Both the position numbers and the translations under genes were made by a program. A stretch of 64,000 bases of DNA from Robiginitomaculum sp. (lineage in GTDB: Bacteria; Pseudomonadota; Alphaproteobacteria; Caulobacterales; Maricaulaceae): positions 62,001 to 126,000 of the forward strand of contig JAUZSF010000019.1 of NCBI GenBank assembly GCA_030949705.1, written 5' to 3'. Of the stretch, positions 28,158 through 36,951 are shown one piece after another; the first letter of the stretch is position 1, and each line of letters begins with the position of its first letter. Under the pieces are notes generated by a model. That model searched no databases, was not told the origin of the DNA, and saw nothing but the letters and a program-made list of their open reading frames with translations.

Positions 28158-28196
28158 GCGCCCTAAAACTGAAAATACACAAATGGCGCGGCGGTG
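28158..28196 (-). repeat. Relict 3' end of an MBOAT gene (left flank of ccdAB cassette)
   Basis: On the minus strand this encodes TAAPFVYFQF and a stop, identical to the C-terminus of the MBOAT gene 830 bases away. It differs from the right copy (28991-29031) by one substitution and a two-base gap. A looser match continues upstream, where IALAL precedes the shared end in both copies, through a frame slip. It is probably the remnant of an older MBOAT gene or an insertion boundary. Confidence 0.75.
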
Positions 28197-28336
28197 TACT
28201 CTCTCTTTGCACAAGGGCAAGCGCGATGATCAGTAAAACGTGCCAGAGCATGCAAGGTATCGCGCAGGCCTGATGGGCATTCGCGCCGTTCGGACAAAAT
28301 TATGAACTGCGTGTTCAATCTGGTAACGGTACGAAA

Positions 28337-28378
28337 TTGACATGCGCATACTATATGCCTATTTAATAAGACTATATG
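28337..28378 (+). promoter_or_regulatory. Probable ccdAB promoter and operator
   Basis: A -35-like TTGACA (28337-28342) is followed by an AT-rich segment. Two direct copies of ACTATATG lie at 28350-28357 and 28371-28378, 21 bases apart, which is two helical turns. CcdA-CcdB complexes autorepress by binding repeated sites near the promoter, so these are candidate operator sites. Confidence 0.5.
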
Positions 28379-28403
28379 TAAGGTGCGCTCAAAAGGACAA
28401 GCC

Positions 28404-28658
28404 ATGCCGCGACACGTTAATCAGCTCCCGTCACGTCGGCGCAGTGTCAATCTGACCATTCGCAAAGATGTCATGGAAACGGTCAAAGCCTTGCGCCTGA
28501 ATGCTTCCAAAGCGGCTGAGGCGGGCATCATTCAGGCGATCCGTGAGGCGCAGGAGCACCAGTGGCGCGCCTGCAATGGCACCGCGATCGACCAGCATAA
28601 TGAACGCATTGAACAAGATGGGCCGCTGCTGATGCCAGGCTGGACGGTAAAAGAATAA
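28404..28658 (+). CDS. ccdA: CcdA family antitoxin
   Basis: An 84-residue antitoxin. The N-terminal ribbon-helix-helix region is SVNLTIRKDVMETVKALRLNASKAAE. The C-terminal disordered toxin-binding tail contains NGTAIDQHNERIEQDGP and ends WTVKE, closely matching CcdA. CcdA neutralises CcdB, a gyrase poison. The ATG at 28404 is chosen, and an upstream in-frame start at 28383 is less likely. It ends one base before the TTG start of ccdB, so the two are translationally linked. Confidence 0.92.
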   Translation: MPRHVNQLPSRRRSVNLTIRKDVMETVKALRLNASKAAEAGIIQAIREAQEHQWRACNGTAIDQHNERIEQDGPLLMPGWTVKE

Positions 28659-28659
28659 A

Positions 28660-28968
28660 TTGGCCCGCTTTGACGTCTATCGCTTTGCCAACAAGGCAGC
28701 ACCCTTCGTTGTCGATGTGCAGGCTGATCTTTTGGGCGATCTGGCCAGCCGGGTCGTTGTGCCACTTGCCCCCGCCGCCTGCTTTGCCAAGGAAGAATTG
28801 CCGCGCTTGAAACCACGCATCCCGATAGAGGGAGAAGACTATATTTTAATGACAACGGATATCGGCGTGCTTGCCAAAGCACAGCTTGGCATGCCGGTCA
28901 CCAATATAGAAACAGGCCATCGTGATGACATCACCGCTGCCCTTGATTTTCTGTTTCAGGGGTTTTGA
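28660..28968 (+). CDS. ccdB: CcdB family toxin (gyrase poison)
   Basis: A 102-residue CcdB toxin starting at TTG (ARFDVYRFANKAAPFVVDVQADLL). Conserved features are V-D-V-Q, RVVVPLAPA and the central MTTD segment, ending in DITAALDFLFQGF, close to the F-plasmid toxin's NAINLMFWGI end. CcdB traps DNA gyrase (GyrA) cleavage complexes. The operon lies in a cassette flanked by duplicated MBOAT 3' ends and converges on the MBOAT gene with a 29-base gap. Confidence 0.93.
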   Translation: MARFDVYRFANKAAPFVVDVQADLLGDLASRVVVPLAPAACFAKEELPRLKPRIPIEGEDYILMTTDIGVLAKAQLGMPVTNIETGHRDDITAALDFLFQGF

Positions 28969-28990
28969 GCATGCGCCTGCGCCATGCAAA

Positions 28991-29031
28991 GCGCCCACTA
29001 AAACTGAAAATACACAAAGGGCGCGGCGGTG
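28991..29031 (-). repeat. Right copy of the MBOAT 3'-end repeat
   Basis: This is the authentic 3' end of the MBOAT gene. It matches the relict copy at 28158-28196 with one mismatch and a two-base indel. Both copies contain inverted GCGCC...GGCGC arms about 23 bases apart that could fold into a hairpin and act as a weak terminator. Confidence 0.75.
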
Positions 29032-30423
29032 AGCGGATAGATGCTAAGCGCCAGGGCAATTGCGGCACCGGCGCCCGCCCACCAAAGTTCCGGGCGCTGC
29101 AAAATTGGCCAGTTTGGCCGCCAGCGACGCACCCCCAAAATGTGATCCAGCGCCAACACACCAATGATCAGCAAGACCATCAGGCTGAGCGTTTGTGCCC
29201 CGCCCACGCGCAGGCCACTGAGCGCACCAAGGGCGCTGAGCGCATCGGCGGTGCTGTTTGCGCGAAAGATTGCCCAGCCGGCCAGTACCACCCCTTGGGT
29301 CAGAACAAAGCCGGCAAGCCAGCCAATGGTCGATGGCAGGCGCACCAGAGAGGCCACAGAAGGTTTTAGATGGGTGATCCATAATTTGTGCACGATCAGC
29401 GCCAGGCCATGCAGCCCCCCCCAGGCGACAAAGGTCCAGGCCGCGCCGTGCCACAGCCCGCCCAGCACCATGGTAGCCATCAGATTGCGGTAATAGGCAA
29501 ATTTGCCATGTCGGGATCCGCCCAGCGGGATGAACAGATAATCACGCAGCCAAAAGCTAAGCGACATATGCCAGCGCCGCCAGAAATCCGTGATCGAAGT
29601 ACTGGCATAGGGAAAGTTGAAATTGCGCGGAATGTGATAGCCAAAGAGCCGGGCAATGCCGATCGCCATCAGGGAATACCCGGCAAAGTCAAAATAAATC
29701 TGCGCCGCAAAGGCAAAGGTGGCCAGAATTACCGCCCCGTTGGAATACGCATCCAGATTGCCATATACGCCATCCACCACGGGCGCGATATTATCGGCCA
29801 GCAGGGCCTTGTAAACAAAGCCCACGGCAAAAGCGCGCAGCCCCACCACAACGGCCCGGCGGCCAAGGCGCTTGGAACGATCCATTTGCGGAAAAAAACT
29901 GGCGGCGCGCACAATCGGCCCGGCCACCAATTGCGGAAAAAACGCGATATAGAGTGCCACGCGGGCAAGGCGTTTTTCTGCCGCCAGCACGCCGCGGCGC
30001 ACATCCGCCATATAGGAAATGGCCTGAAAAATATAAAAGCTGATCCCCACGGGAAGAATAATCCGCAAGGTTGGCATGTCGGCGCGCAGGCCAAGCTTGC
30101 TGAATAATTCTGCAAAGCTGTCGGCAAAAAAACCGGTATATTTGAAAATACCCAGCACGATCAGCGAGACTACCACCCCGGCAGCCAGGGCCAGATTTTG
30201 CGAGCGTTTAGTGGCCTCTGGTCGCGCCATGGCCAACGCACTGGCCCATGACACCCCGATCACCAGTCCGATCAGCCCCAGAAACCGCCAGTCCCACCAG
30301 CCATAAAATATGGTGCTGCCAGCCAGCAGGATATAAAGGCGCGCCTGATTGTTTTTCACCAGCCAATAAGTGGAAAAAACAACCGCAAAAAAAGATCAAA
30401 AACGTGAAGCTGGTAAAAATCAT
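28998..30423 (-). CDS. MBOAT family O-acyltransferase (AlgI-like), frameshifted
   Basis: A multi-pass membrane O-acyltransferase of about 474 residues. It probably moves acyl groups across the inner membrane for O-acylation of a surface polysaccharide, by analogy with AlgI. The motif DFWRRWHMSLSFWLRDYLFIPLGG and the catalytic histidine in VLGGLWHGAAWTFVAWGGLHG are intact. The first 12 residues (MIFTSFTFLIFF) are joined to the rest by removing one A from a seven-A run at 30387-30393. Its start overlaps the stop of the upstream SGNH-like gene (ATGA), so the two form a coupled pair. Confidence 0.92.
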
Positions 30424-31550
30424 GGCGTTTCTCCCCCAGCAGTGCGAAGGGCCAGTTTGGGGTGGGCTTCTGGGGTGCCCAGCACCCCGGACGCCATCAC
30501 TTTGCCCGCCAGCCAGCGATCATAGAGCGCGGCGCCGGGGGCCAGCAAATGTTCCTCATCAAACCAGACCGGGCCATCAAGGGCGGCCAGCATGGCCGGA
30601 TCCACCGGCGCAATGCAGACCTCTCCCGCCTCGCGCTCGCATATGGCGTGAATATAGGCGCGCTCGTGCGCGTCGATCACGGGGGGGAAATAATAGGCAA
30701 TGTGGCGCACCCCGGCCTGTTGCAACATGGCGCGCTGGCTGGCCCGGAATTTCTGGCCCCAGTCATAGACATGATCGGACGGTGGCAAAGCCTCACGCAA
30801 ACCCGATTTGCGGTCATCTTCCGTGACTTCGCGGCGCGGCATATCCTGTGGGTCATAGGAGGCCAGCTTGGGGGCATCTTGCAAACGCACCGCCTCGTTA
30901 AAGAGGCCGACATTAAGCCAGTTCAAGGGTACATGCAGGCCCAGCAAAATAGTGTTTTTGACAAAGGCTACTGCCCCATCGGGCGCGCCGCCCAACAGGC
31001 CGCGCACGGTCCAGAACGTGCCACGCGGATCAAACTGGCCGATCACCCGCTCGGAAAATTTGGCGATTTCAAATCCATAAGTGGGATTGCGATCAAATTT
31101 TTCCGAGATCTCCAGAAACACCGTATCGGGTGGCCGGGGGGCAACATGCAAAAACTGGCGCAGGCGCAAATCGCGCTCCTGCAGGCTGGCCCCTTCCAGG
31201 GCAAAGGTGATCACGCGCTGATTATAGCCATGGGCACGAAGACGCCGGGTCAGGGATTGATCATTGATGGCATTGCGCGAATAACTGGCCCCGACAAACA
31301 ACACATAGGGCGCAGGATCTTCCATGATGGTGTGCAGGGCATTGGCGGCAATTTGCGCATAGGGACCATCGCGCACAATCGCGGCCCGGTTGGCCCCAAA
31401 GCCGATCAGCGCCGCGGTGAACCCTAGGCCGAACACAAACGCTAACCCACTGCGTAATATATTGGCGGTCTTACCCGTTGGCGGACGCCGAAGCACAAAG
31501 GCGGCCAGTACCAGGACCAGCCCTGCAAATATCAGTTTTATGGCGAGCAT
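30420..31550 (-). CDS. SGNH/AlgJ-like periplasmic partner of the MBOAT enzyme
   Basis: A 376-residue protein starting MLAIKLIFAGLVLVLAAFVLRR with one or two N-terminal membrane segments, so most of it faces the periplasm. A block-I-like FVGASYSRNAI (GAS in place of GDS) lies near residue 90, and a D-x-x-H block (WFDEEHLLAPGA) near residue 345. These suggest an SGNH-type acyltransferase or acylesterase that pairs with the MBOAT protein, as AlgJ/AlgX and DltD do. Family similarity is weak and the call rests on motif positions plus the four-base overlap with the MBOAT gene. Confidence 0.62.
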   Translation of the reverse strand: MLAIKLIFAGLVLVLAAFVLRRPPTGKTANILRSGLAFVFGLGFTAALIGFGANRAAIVRDGPYAQIAANALHTIMEDPAPYVLFVGASYSRNAINDQSLTRRLRAHGYNQRVITFALEGASLQERDLRLRQFLHVAPRPPDTVFLEISEKFDRNPTYGFEIAKFSERVIGQFDPRGTFWTVRGLLGGAPDGAVAFVKNTILLGLHVPLNWLNVGLFNEAVRLQDAPKLASYDPQDMPRREVTEDDRKSGLREALPPSDHVYDWGQKFRASQRAMLQQAGVRHIAYYFPPVIDAHERAYIHAICEREAGEVCIAPVDPAMLAALDGPVWFDEEHLLAPGAALYDRWLAGKVMASGVLGTPEAHPKLALRTAGGETP

Positions 31551-31794
31551 TGTTTCCCCGCTTGTTTTCACCCAGACGGAGCCTCGCACAAATTGTCTTA
31601 TAAAGGGTTACGGGTCGGGCAAATCATGAACCTTGCTTGCGTATGGATTATCTCATGGCTAGGATCAGGGCCCTGGCAAATGGTGCGCCAATGTAGGCAG
31701 GGGCGAAAGCATTCATGAACAAGCTGCTCACAGCGCTGTATCACCGCCATGCAAACCGGTTGGGAAAAATGATTTTATGTGCAACTAAGCCGGC

Positions 31795-32799
31795 ATGAAA
31801 ACCAAGCTGACTGCCCCCGCCGTTGACGTGATCATTGTCAATTATAATGCCGGCACCATGTTGCGAGATTGTGTCGAGGCGCTGGCACGCCAGAAAATGG
31901 ATGATTTTCGTGTCTTTCTGATCGATAATGCATCTTCGGATGGCTCGATCGAGGCATTACCGCCGCTGGATGATCGGTTTGAAGTTATCCGCCTGGATGA
32001 GAACACCGGCTTTGCCAAAGGCAATAATATCGGGATAGCCCGGGGCAACGCCCCGTGGATTGCCCTGTTGAATCCCGACGCCTATGCTGAACCAGACTGG
32101 CTGGGCCCCTTGTTAAAAACGGCCCAGTCTGATCCTTCAATTGTAATGGCTGGCTCGACACAAATTGATGCCAATCAACGCCATTTGCTGGATGGAGCGG
32201 GGGATCTTTATGCCCCCATTGGGTTTGCCTGGCGCGGCTTGTGGCATCGCCCACTGGCATTATTGCCACCAACCGGCGAGGTCTTTGGCCCCTGTGCCGC
32301 CGCCGCGCTTTATCGCCGGGATGCCTTTGAAGCAGTGGGTGGCTTTGATGAAGACTTTTTTTGCTATCATGAAGATGTGGATCTGGCCTTTCGTCTGCGA
32401 CTTGCCGGAGGGCGCGGCATACAGGTCAGTGAAGCGGTGGTTTATCACGAGGGATCAGGCGTTGCCGGGGGACAATCTCCTTTTTCAGTTTTTCATGGCA
32501 CCCGCAATCGCACCTGGACCTTTGTTAAAAATATGCCTTTGATACCAATGATCATGTTATTACCATTCCACCTTGGACTGTTAGGGGCCTTTATTGTCCG
32601 GGCTTTTTTCAAAGGCCAGTTTATGCCGACCCTGACCGGCTTTACCGCCAGCATTGCCGGGTTGCCCAGGGCCTTTGCCAAACGCAAGGCCGTACAGGCC
32701 AGTCGCCAGATCAGCCTGCTTACTCTTCTCAAAGCCTTTACCTGGTCGCCCATCACCTTTTTCTGCCGGGGTGCCGATGTGCGGCCCTGGCGGCGCTGA
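31795..32799 (+). CDS. Glycosyltransferase family 2 (rhamnosyltransferase-like)
   Basis: A 334-residue GT-A fold enzyme. The N-terminal nucleotide-sugar domain carries VDVIIVNYNAG, NTGFAKGNNIGIARG and LLNPDAYAEPDWL, and later CYHEDVDLAFRLRLAG as the acceptor-side ED motif. The pattern matches WbbL-like rhamnosyl transferases. The C-terminal part has a hydrophobic segment (IPMIMLLPFHLGLLGAFIV). It is divergent from the MBOAT pair and probably belongs to surface polysaccharide synthesis. A 27-codon open frame overlaps its start by four bases. Confidence 0.92.
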   Translation: MKTKLTAPAVDVIIVNYNAGTMLRDCVEALARQKMDDFRVFLIDNASSDGSIEALPPLDDRFEVIRLDENTGFAKGNNIGIARGNAPWIALLNPDAYAEPDWLGPLLKTAQSDPSIVMAGSTQIDANQRHLLDGAGDLYAPIGFAWRGLWHRPLALLPPTGEVFGPCAAAALYRRDAFEAVGGFDEDFFCYHEDVDLAFRLRLAGGRGIQVSEAVVYHEGSGVAGGQSPFSVFHGTRNRTWTFVKNMPLIPMIMLLPFHLGLLGAFIVRAFFKGQFMPTLTGFTASIAGLPRAFAKRKAVQASRQISLLTLLKAFTWSPITFFCRGADVRPWRR

Positions 32800-32890
32800 A
32801 GCGTTTCATAAAAATTAACAATGCGAACGACAGGTATTCGCCCTGCCATGCGTTTTATGCTAATGATGGACAAGGCATAAGGACGAATTC

Positions 32891-34422
32891 ATGGCAGATA
32901 TTGATGCGCTTACGGCTGCCCACCGTTTTGGACTGGGTGCCCGTCTGGGAGAGCTGGCCACCATTTTACCAGACCCAAAAGGCTGGTTGAATGCACAATT
33001 AACCGAGGTTTCTTCGGTACTGAACGACCCAACACTGCTGACCAGTGCGCAAGCCATTACCCTGTTTTTTGATTTTCAGAATGCCAAACGTGCTGAACTA
33101 AAAGGTGGTGCGGTGGCCGCTGCCAGCGCTCTTTCGAAGGGCAAAAGAACAGATCATGCGCGCATTTCGCACTTCATCAAAAACATAGACGAAATTAAAA
33201 AAACCGAGAAACTGGCCCGGCAAACGCTGGACACCGGCGCCGTCGTTTCCAGTGTCGCCAGTTCGCACAGCAAGCCACAGGCGGTCAAAACCTCCCAGGA
33301 AATTCTTCAGGAAATGTATAATGCCCTGCTGAATGATATTGCCGCCCGCACGCTGCATGCCACCGTGACACCGGCCTCTTTTCGTGAACGCCTCGTCCGT
33401 TTCTGGAGCGATCATTTTTCCGTTGATTTCAATAAAAATCAGCTCACCATTCCCACCGCCATTACCATGGAACGCGAGGCCATTCGCCCCCATGTCACCG
33501 GCAAGTTTTATGACATGCTGGTGGCCGTAGAAAGCCACCAGTCCATGTTGCTGTATCTGGATAACTGGACCTCGATCGGCCCCAATTCCTGGGCAGGCTT
33601 GCAATTCGGATATGGCCTGAATGAAAACCTGGCCCGCGAAACCCTGGAATTGCACACCCTGGGGGTTGGTGGCGGTTATACCCAGGATGACATTATTGAA
33701 TATGCAAAAGCCATTACCGGCTGGACCATTGGCAATCCTGACTTTAACGAGGACACCCTGGGCGAGTTTGCCTTCCAGCCTCTGTTCCACGAACCGGGTG
33801 CCCGCACCATTATGGGGATTACCTATCCGGAGGGGGGGACAGGACCAGGCCCTAAGTGCCCTGCAGGATTTTGCCCGCCACCCCTCTACGGCCAAACATA
33901 TTGCCCGCAAGCTGGCCTATCATTTTCACTCGGACACCCCGCCGCAAAGCCTGATAGATCAATTGGCACAGGTCTTTACTGATACCGATGGCGATTTATT
34001 GCAAGTCAGCCTGGCGCTGGTCAACGCCCCGGAAATGTGGGACGGACAGTTTGGCAAGCTTAGAAATTCCGAGGAATTCCTGCTGGCCGCCTACCGGGCC
34101 TTTGATATGAAATATCTGACCCCACAAGAGACCTTCAATCTGTTTCAGTTAATCGCCCAGGTCCCCTTCACCGCCGGCTCGCCGGCAGGTTGGCCAGACG
34201 ATGAGGCCAGTTGGGCCAGTTCATCCATCATTGCCGGCCGATTGAATATGTCCGTAATTCTGGGCAATACCATAGATAATGCCCCCCCTGCCCCCGGACT
34301 ATGCCAGCGACCTTTTTGGCTCAACCATCAGTACCAATTCGCTGCAAATTCTATCGGGAGCTTTCACCAAGGCACAGGGGTATGCGCTGATGCTGATGAC
34401 CCCGGAATTGCAAAGGCGGTAG
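32891..34422 (+). CDS. DUF1800 family protein, frameshifted twice
   Basis: About 509 residues in three frames. The first frame (MADIDALTAAHRFGLGARLGE, later NENLARETLELHTLGVGGGYTQDDI) continues as EGGQDQALSALQDFARHPSTAKHIARKLAYHFHSD if one G is removed from the seven-G run at 33832-33838. The last frame (DYASDLFGSTISTNSLQ to TPELQRR) needs one C removed from the C run near 34285. ARETLELHTLG is the hallmark of DUF1800, a family of unknown function that is usually encoded next to a DUF1501 protein, as here. Confidence 0.88.
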
Positions 34423-34424
34423 AC

Positions 34425-35606
34425 ATGATGACTGGTAAACCCAAACTATATCTGAACCGCCGTGGCCTCCTCAAAGGAGCCGCTGGCATTGCCGGCCTCA
34501 GTGCCAGTGGTGCCGATCTGGCCTTTGCCGCTGGCCCCGCCGGGCGAAAACTGGTGGTCATCATTCTGCGCGGTGCCATGGACGGCCTGAATGTCGTCGT
34601 GCCTTATTATGAAAGTCGCTATTATGCCAAGCGCCCCAACATTGCCATCCTGCCCCCCGGTGAGCCCGGCGGTGCCATCCCGTTAATGGACGGTTTTGGC
34701 CTGCACCCGGCTTTGCCGGGCCTGGCGGCCATGTTCAACAAGGGCGAAGCCCTGTTCATGCATGCGGCCAGCGCCCCCTATAATGAACGTTCGCATTTTG
34801 ATGGCCAGGATGTGCTGGAAAACGGGACCACTTCGCCACTTGGCACCCTGGATGGGTGGCTGAACCGATCCCTGAGTGCGCTGAACCTGTCCCCCGGGGC
34901 AGTGGGCGTGGGCCAGACGTTGCCTCTGGTCCTGAAGGGCGATGCCAACATCACCACCTGGGCGCCTTCAAAACTGCCCCAGGCCGATCCCGAAACCATC
35001 GATGAAACGCTGGATTTGTACAGCAATGACCCGGTGCTCCATTCTGCCTTGCAGGGCGCGGTGGATATTGGGGCGCTGATAGGCGATCTCAGTGCATTGG
35101 GCAGCGGCTATGAACAATTGGCGAGAGCCGCTGGCAAATTGTTATCGGCCGATGGAGGCCCCGGAGCGGCGGCAATTTCCTTTAATGGCTGGGACACCCA
35201 TGCCGAAGAAACCAGCGTATTGACCTCTAATCTGGTTAATCTGAATGCAGCCCTGTTGGGTCTGCGCGAAGAACTTGGCAGCCAATGGGCCAATACCGCC
35301 GTATTAATGGTCACAGAGTTTGGACGAACCCTGGCTGAAAACGGCACCCAGGGGACCGATCACGGGGTTGGCGGTGCCTCCTTCCTGTTGGGTGGTGCGG
35401 TCAAGGGGGGGCGGATGATCGGCTCATGGCCTGGTCTCTCGCCGGTTAATCTCTATCAGGGGCGGGATGTGTATCCGGCCAATGATTTACGCACCCTGTT
35501 CAAAGGCGTTTTGCGGGACCATTGGGGGGTGGACTTAAGCGCCCTGAATACATCGGTATTCCCGGGCAGCACCGGCGTCAGCCCCACAGAAAATCTGATA
35601 TATTAG
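34425..35606 (+). CDS. DUF1501 family Tat-exported protein
   Basis: A 393-residue protein starting MMTGKPKLYLNRRGLLKGAA, with a twin-arginine motif NRRGLLK followed by a hydrophobic stretch and an AFA-A cleavage region. The body has the DUF1501 features ILRGAMDGLNVVVPY, ERSHFDGQDVLENG and MVTEFGRTLAENGTQGTDHG, related to the alkaline phosphatase/sulfatase fold. It starts two bases after the DUF1800 stop, in the same operon. The biochemical role of the pair is unknown. Confidence 0.93.
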   Translation: MMTGKPKLYLNRRGLLKGAAGIAGLSASGADLAFAAGPAGRKLVVIILRGAMDGLNVVVPYYESRYYAKRPNIAILPPGEPGGAIPLMDGFGLHPALPGLAAMFNKGEALFMHAASAPYNERSHFDGQDVLENGTTSPLGTLDGWLNRSLSALNLSPGAVGVGQTLPLVLKGDANITTWAPSKLPQADPETIDETLDLYSNDPVLHSALQGAVDIGALIGDLSALGSGYEQLARAAGKLLSADGGPGAAAISFNGWDTHAEETSVLTSNLVNLNAALLGLREELGSQWANTAVLMVTEFGRTLAENGTQGTDHGVGGASFLLGGAVKGGRMIGSWPGLSPVNLYQGRDVYPANDLRTLFKGVLRDHWGVDLSALNTSVFPGSTGVSPTENLIY

Positions 35607-35616
35607 CGTTTAGGGG

Positions 35617-36591
35617 TCAGGCTTCCAGAAGAGAGCGCCCGATATTCAAAAATCGCGCCTTGCGCTGGGCGCGCAACTGGTCGCTGTTCATGACTTCAAA
35701 ACGGGTCAGAAATGACGAAATCTGATCCGCCGCGGCGTTAATAGCGGCTTTGTGATGCCGATGGGCGCCGCCCACCGGCTCGTCGGCAATGCCGTCAATA
35801 ATTTTTAATTCCAGCAGATCCTGCGCGGTGATTTTCATCGCCGCGGCCGCATCCTTGGCCCGGGCCGAATCGCGCCACAGTATCGAGGCGCACCCCTCGG
35901 GCGAGATCACCGAATAAATGGCGTGTTCCATCATTAACACTGCATTGGCTGCAGCAATGGCCACCGCACCACCAGAGCCGCCCTCGCCCGTGATCAGCGT
36001 GATCATCGGCACCCCCAAAGACAGGCATTTTTGCGTGGAACGGGCAATGGCCTCGGCCTGACCGCGCTCCTCGGCTCCAACCCCGGGATAGGCACCGGCG
36101 GTGTCAACAAAGCTAAGGACCGGCAAGCCAAAACGATCGGCCATATCCATCAGGCGCACGGCCTTGCGATAGCCTTCCGGGCGGGCCATGCCAAAATTAT
36201 GCTCCAGCCGGGTTTGGGTGTCGTGTCCTTTTTCATGACCAATCACCATCACCGGACGCCCGCGAAAACGCCCAACGCCACCGATCAAGGCCCGGTCATC
36301 GCCAAAACAACGATCACCGCGCAGTTCGGCAAAGCCCTCGATCAGCGTTTCGCGAAAATGCTTGAATTGCGGCCGGGCCGGATGGCGGGCGACTTGTGTT
36401 TTTTGCCAGGCCGTCAGGTTTGAATACGTGTTTTTCAGCAGCGTCGCAGACTTGCCACGCAGTTTATCCACTTCTTCATCCGTACTTACCCCCCCTTCGC
36501 TCTTGCTGAAGCGTTCCAATTCTTCGATCTTGTTTTCAAGCTCGGCAATCGGGCGTTCAAAATCCAGGTAAGTACGGGTGGGATCAGACAT
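35617..36591 (-). CDS. accA: Acetyl-CoA carboxylase carboxyltransferase subunit alpha
   Basis: A 324-residue subunit that transfers the carboxyl group from biotin to acetyl-CoA in fatty acid synthesis. The start is the ATG at 36591 (MSDPTRTYLDFERPIAELE). The conserved GDRCFGDDRALIGG, RPEGYRKAVRLM, DTAGAYPGVGAEERGQAEAIA and GEGGSGGAVAI stretches are all present. The gene is intact and stands alone between the DUF1501 gene (convergent) and the TonB receptor (divergent). Confidence 0.98.
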   Translation of the reverse strand: MSDPTRTYLDFERPIAELENKIEELERFSKSEGGVSTDEEVDKLRGKSATLLKNTYSNLTAWQKTQVARHPARPQFKHFRETLIEGFAELRGDRCFGDDRALIGGVGRFRGRPVMVIGHEKGHDTQTRLEHNFGMARPEGYRKAVRLMDMADRFGLPVLSFVDTAGAYPGVGAEERGQAEAIARSTQKCLSLGVPMITLITGEGGSGGAVAIAAANAVLMMEHAIYSVISPEGCASILWRDSARAKDAAAAMKITAQDLLELKIIDGIADEPVGGAHRHHKAAINAAADQISSFLTRFEVMNSDQLRAQRKARFLNIGRSLLEA

Positions 36592-36951
36592 ATTCAGACA
36601 ACAACCAGGCGCGTTAATGGTCCAGATCGAAAAAGGGCTACAGACGGACAAAAAATACTGCCCGGTCGCGGCGCACCATAGGCAATGCGAGCCTGCGGAA
36701 CAAGCGCCCATTCCAGCACCCGGTTTTCCGGTTGCAGAGCCTGTTTTTGGGAGAAAGTATATTGAGAGGGGAAAAAAGTGCGGCTTATTTGGCACATTTT
36801 TCTAAAATAGCAGATTTTGAATGCCCTTTTTTGCCATAAATATTAATTTTGGGTAATGTTCGCATTGCCAGCCCGACAAAAATCATACAGAAATTAGGAA
36901 TCGTTAAACTTAACGACCCTTGCACGACCCAATTAAAAATCAGAGGAACCA
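36592..36951. other. accA/TonB receptor intergenic region with a 16-base palindrome
   Basis: This AT-rich interval must contain promoters for both divergent genes. A palindrome TCGTTAA-AC-TTAACGA spans 36901-36916, about 36 bases before the receptor start, and is a candidate operator. AGAGG at 36942 serves as the receptor's ribosome site. I see no further gene. Confidence 0.55.
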
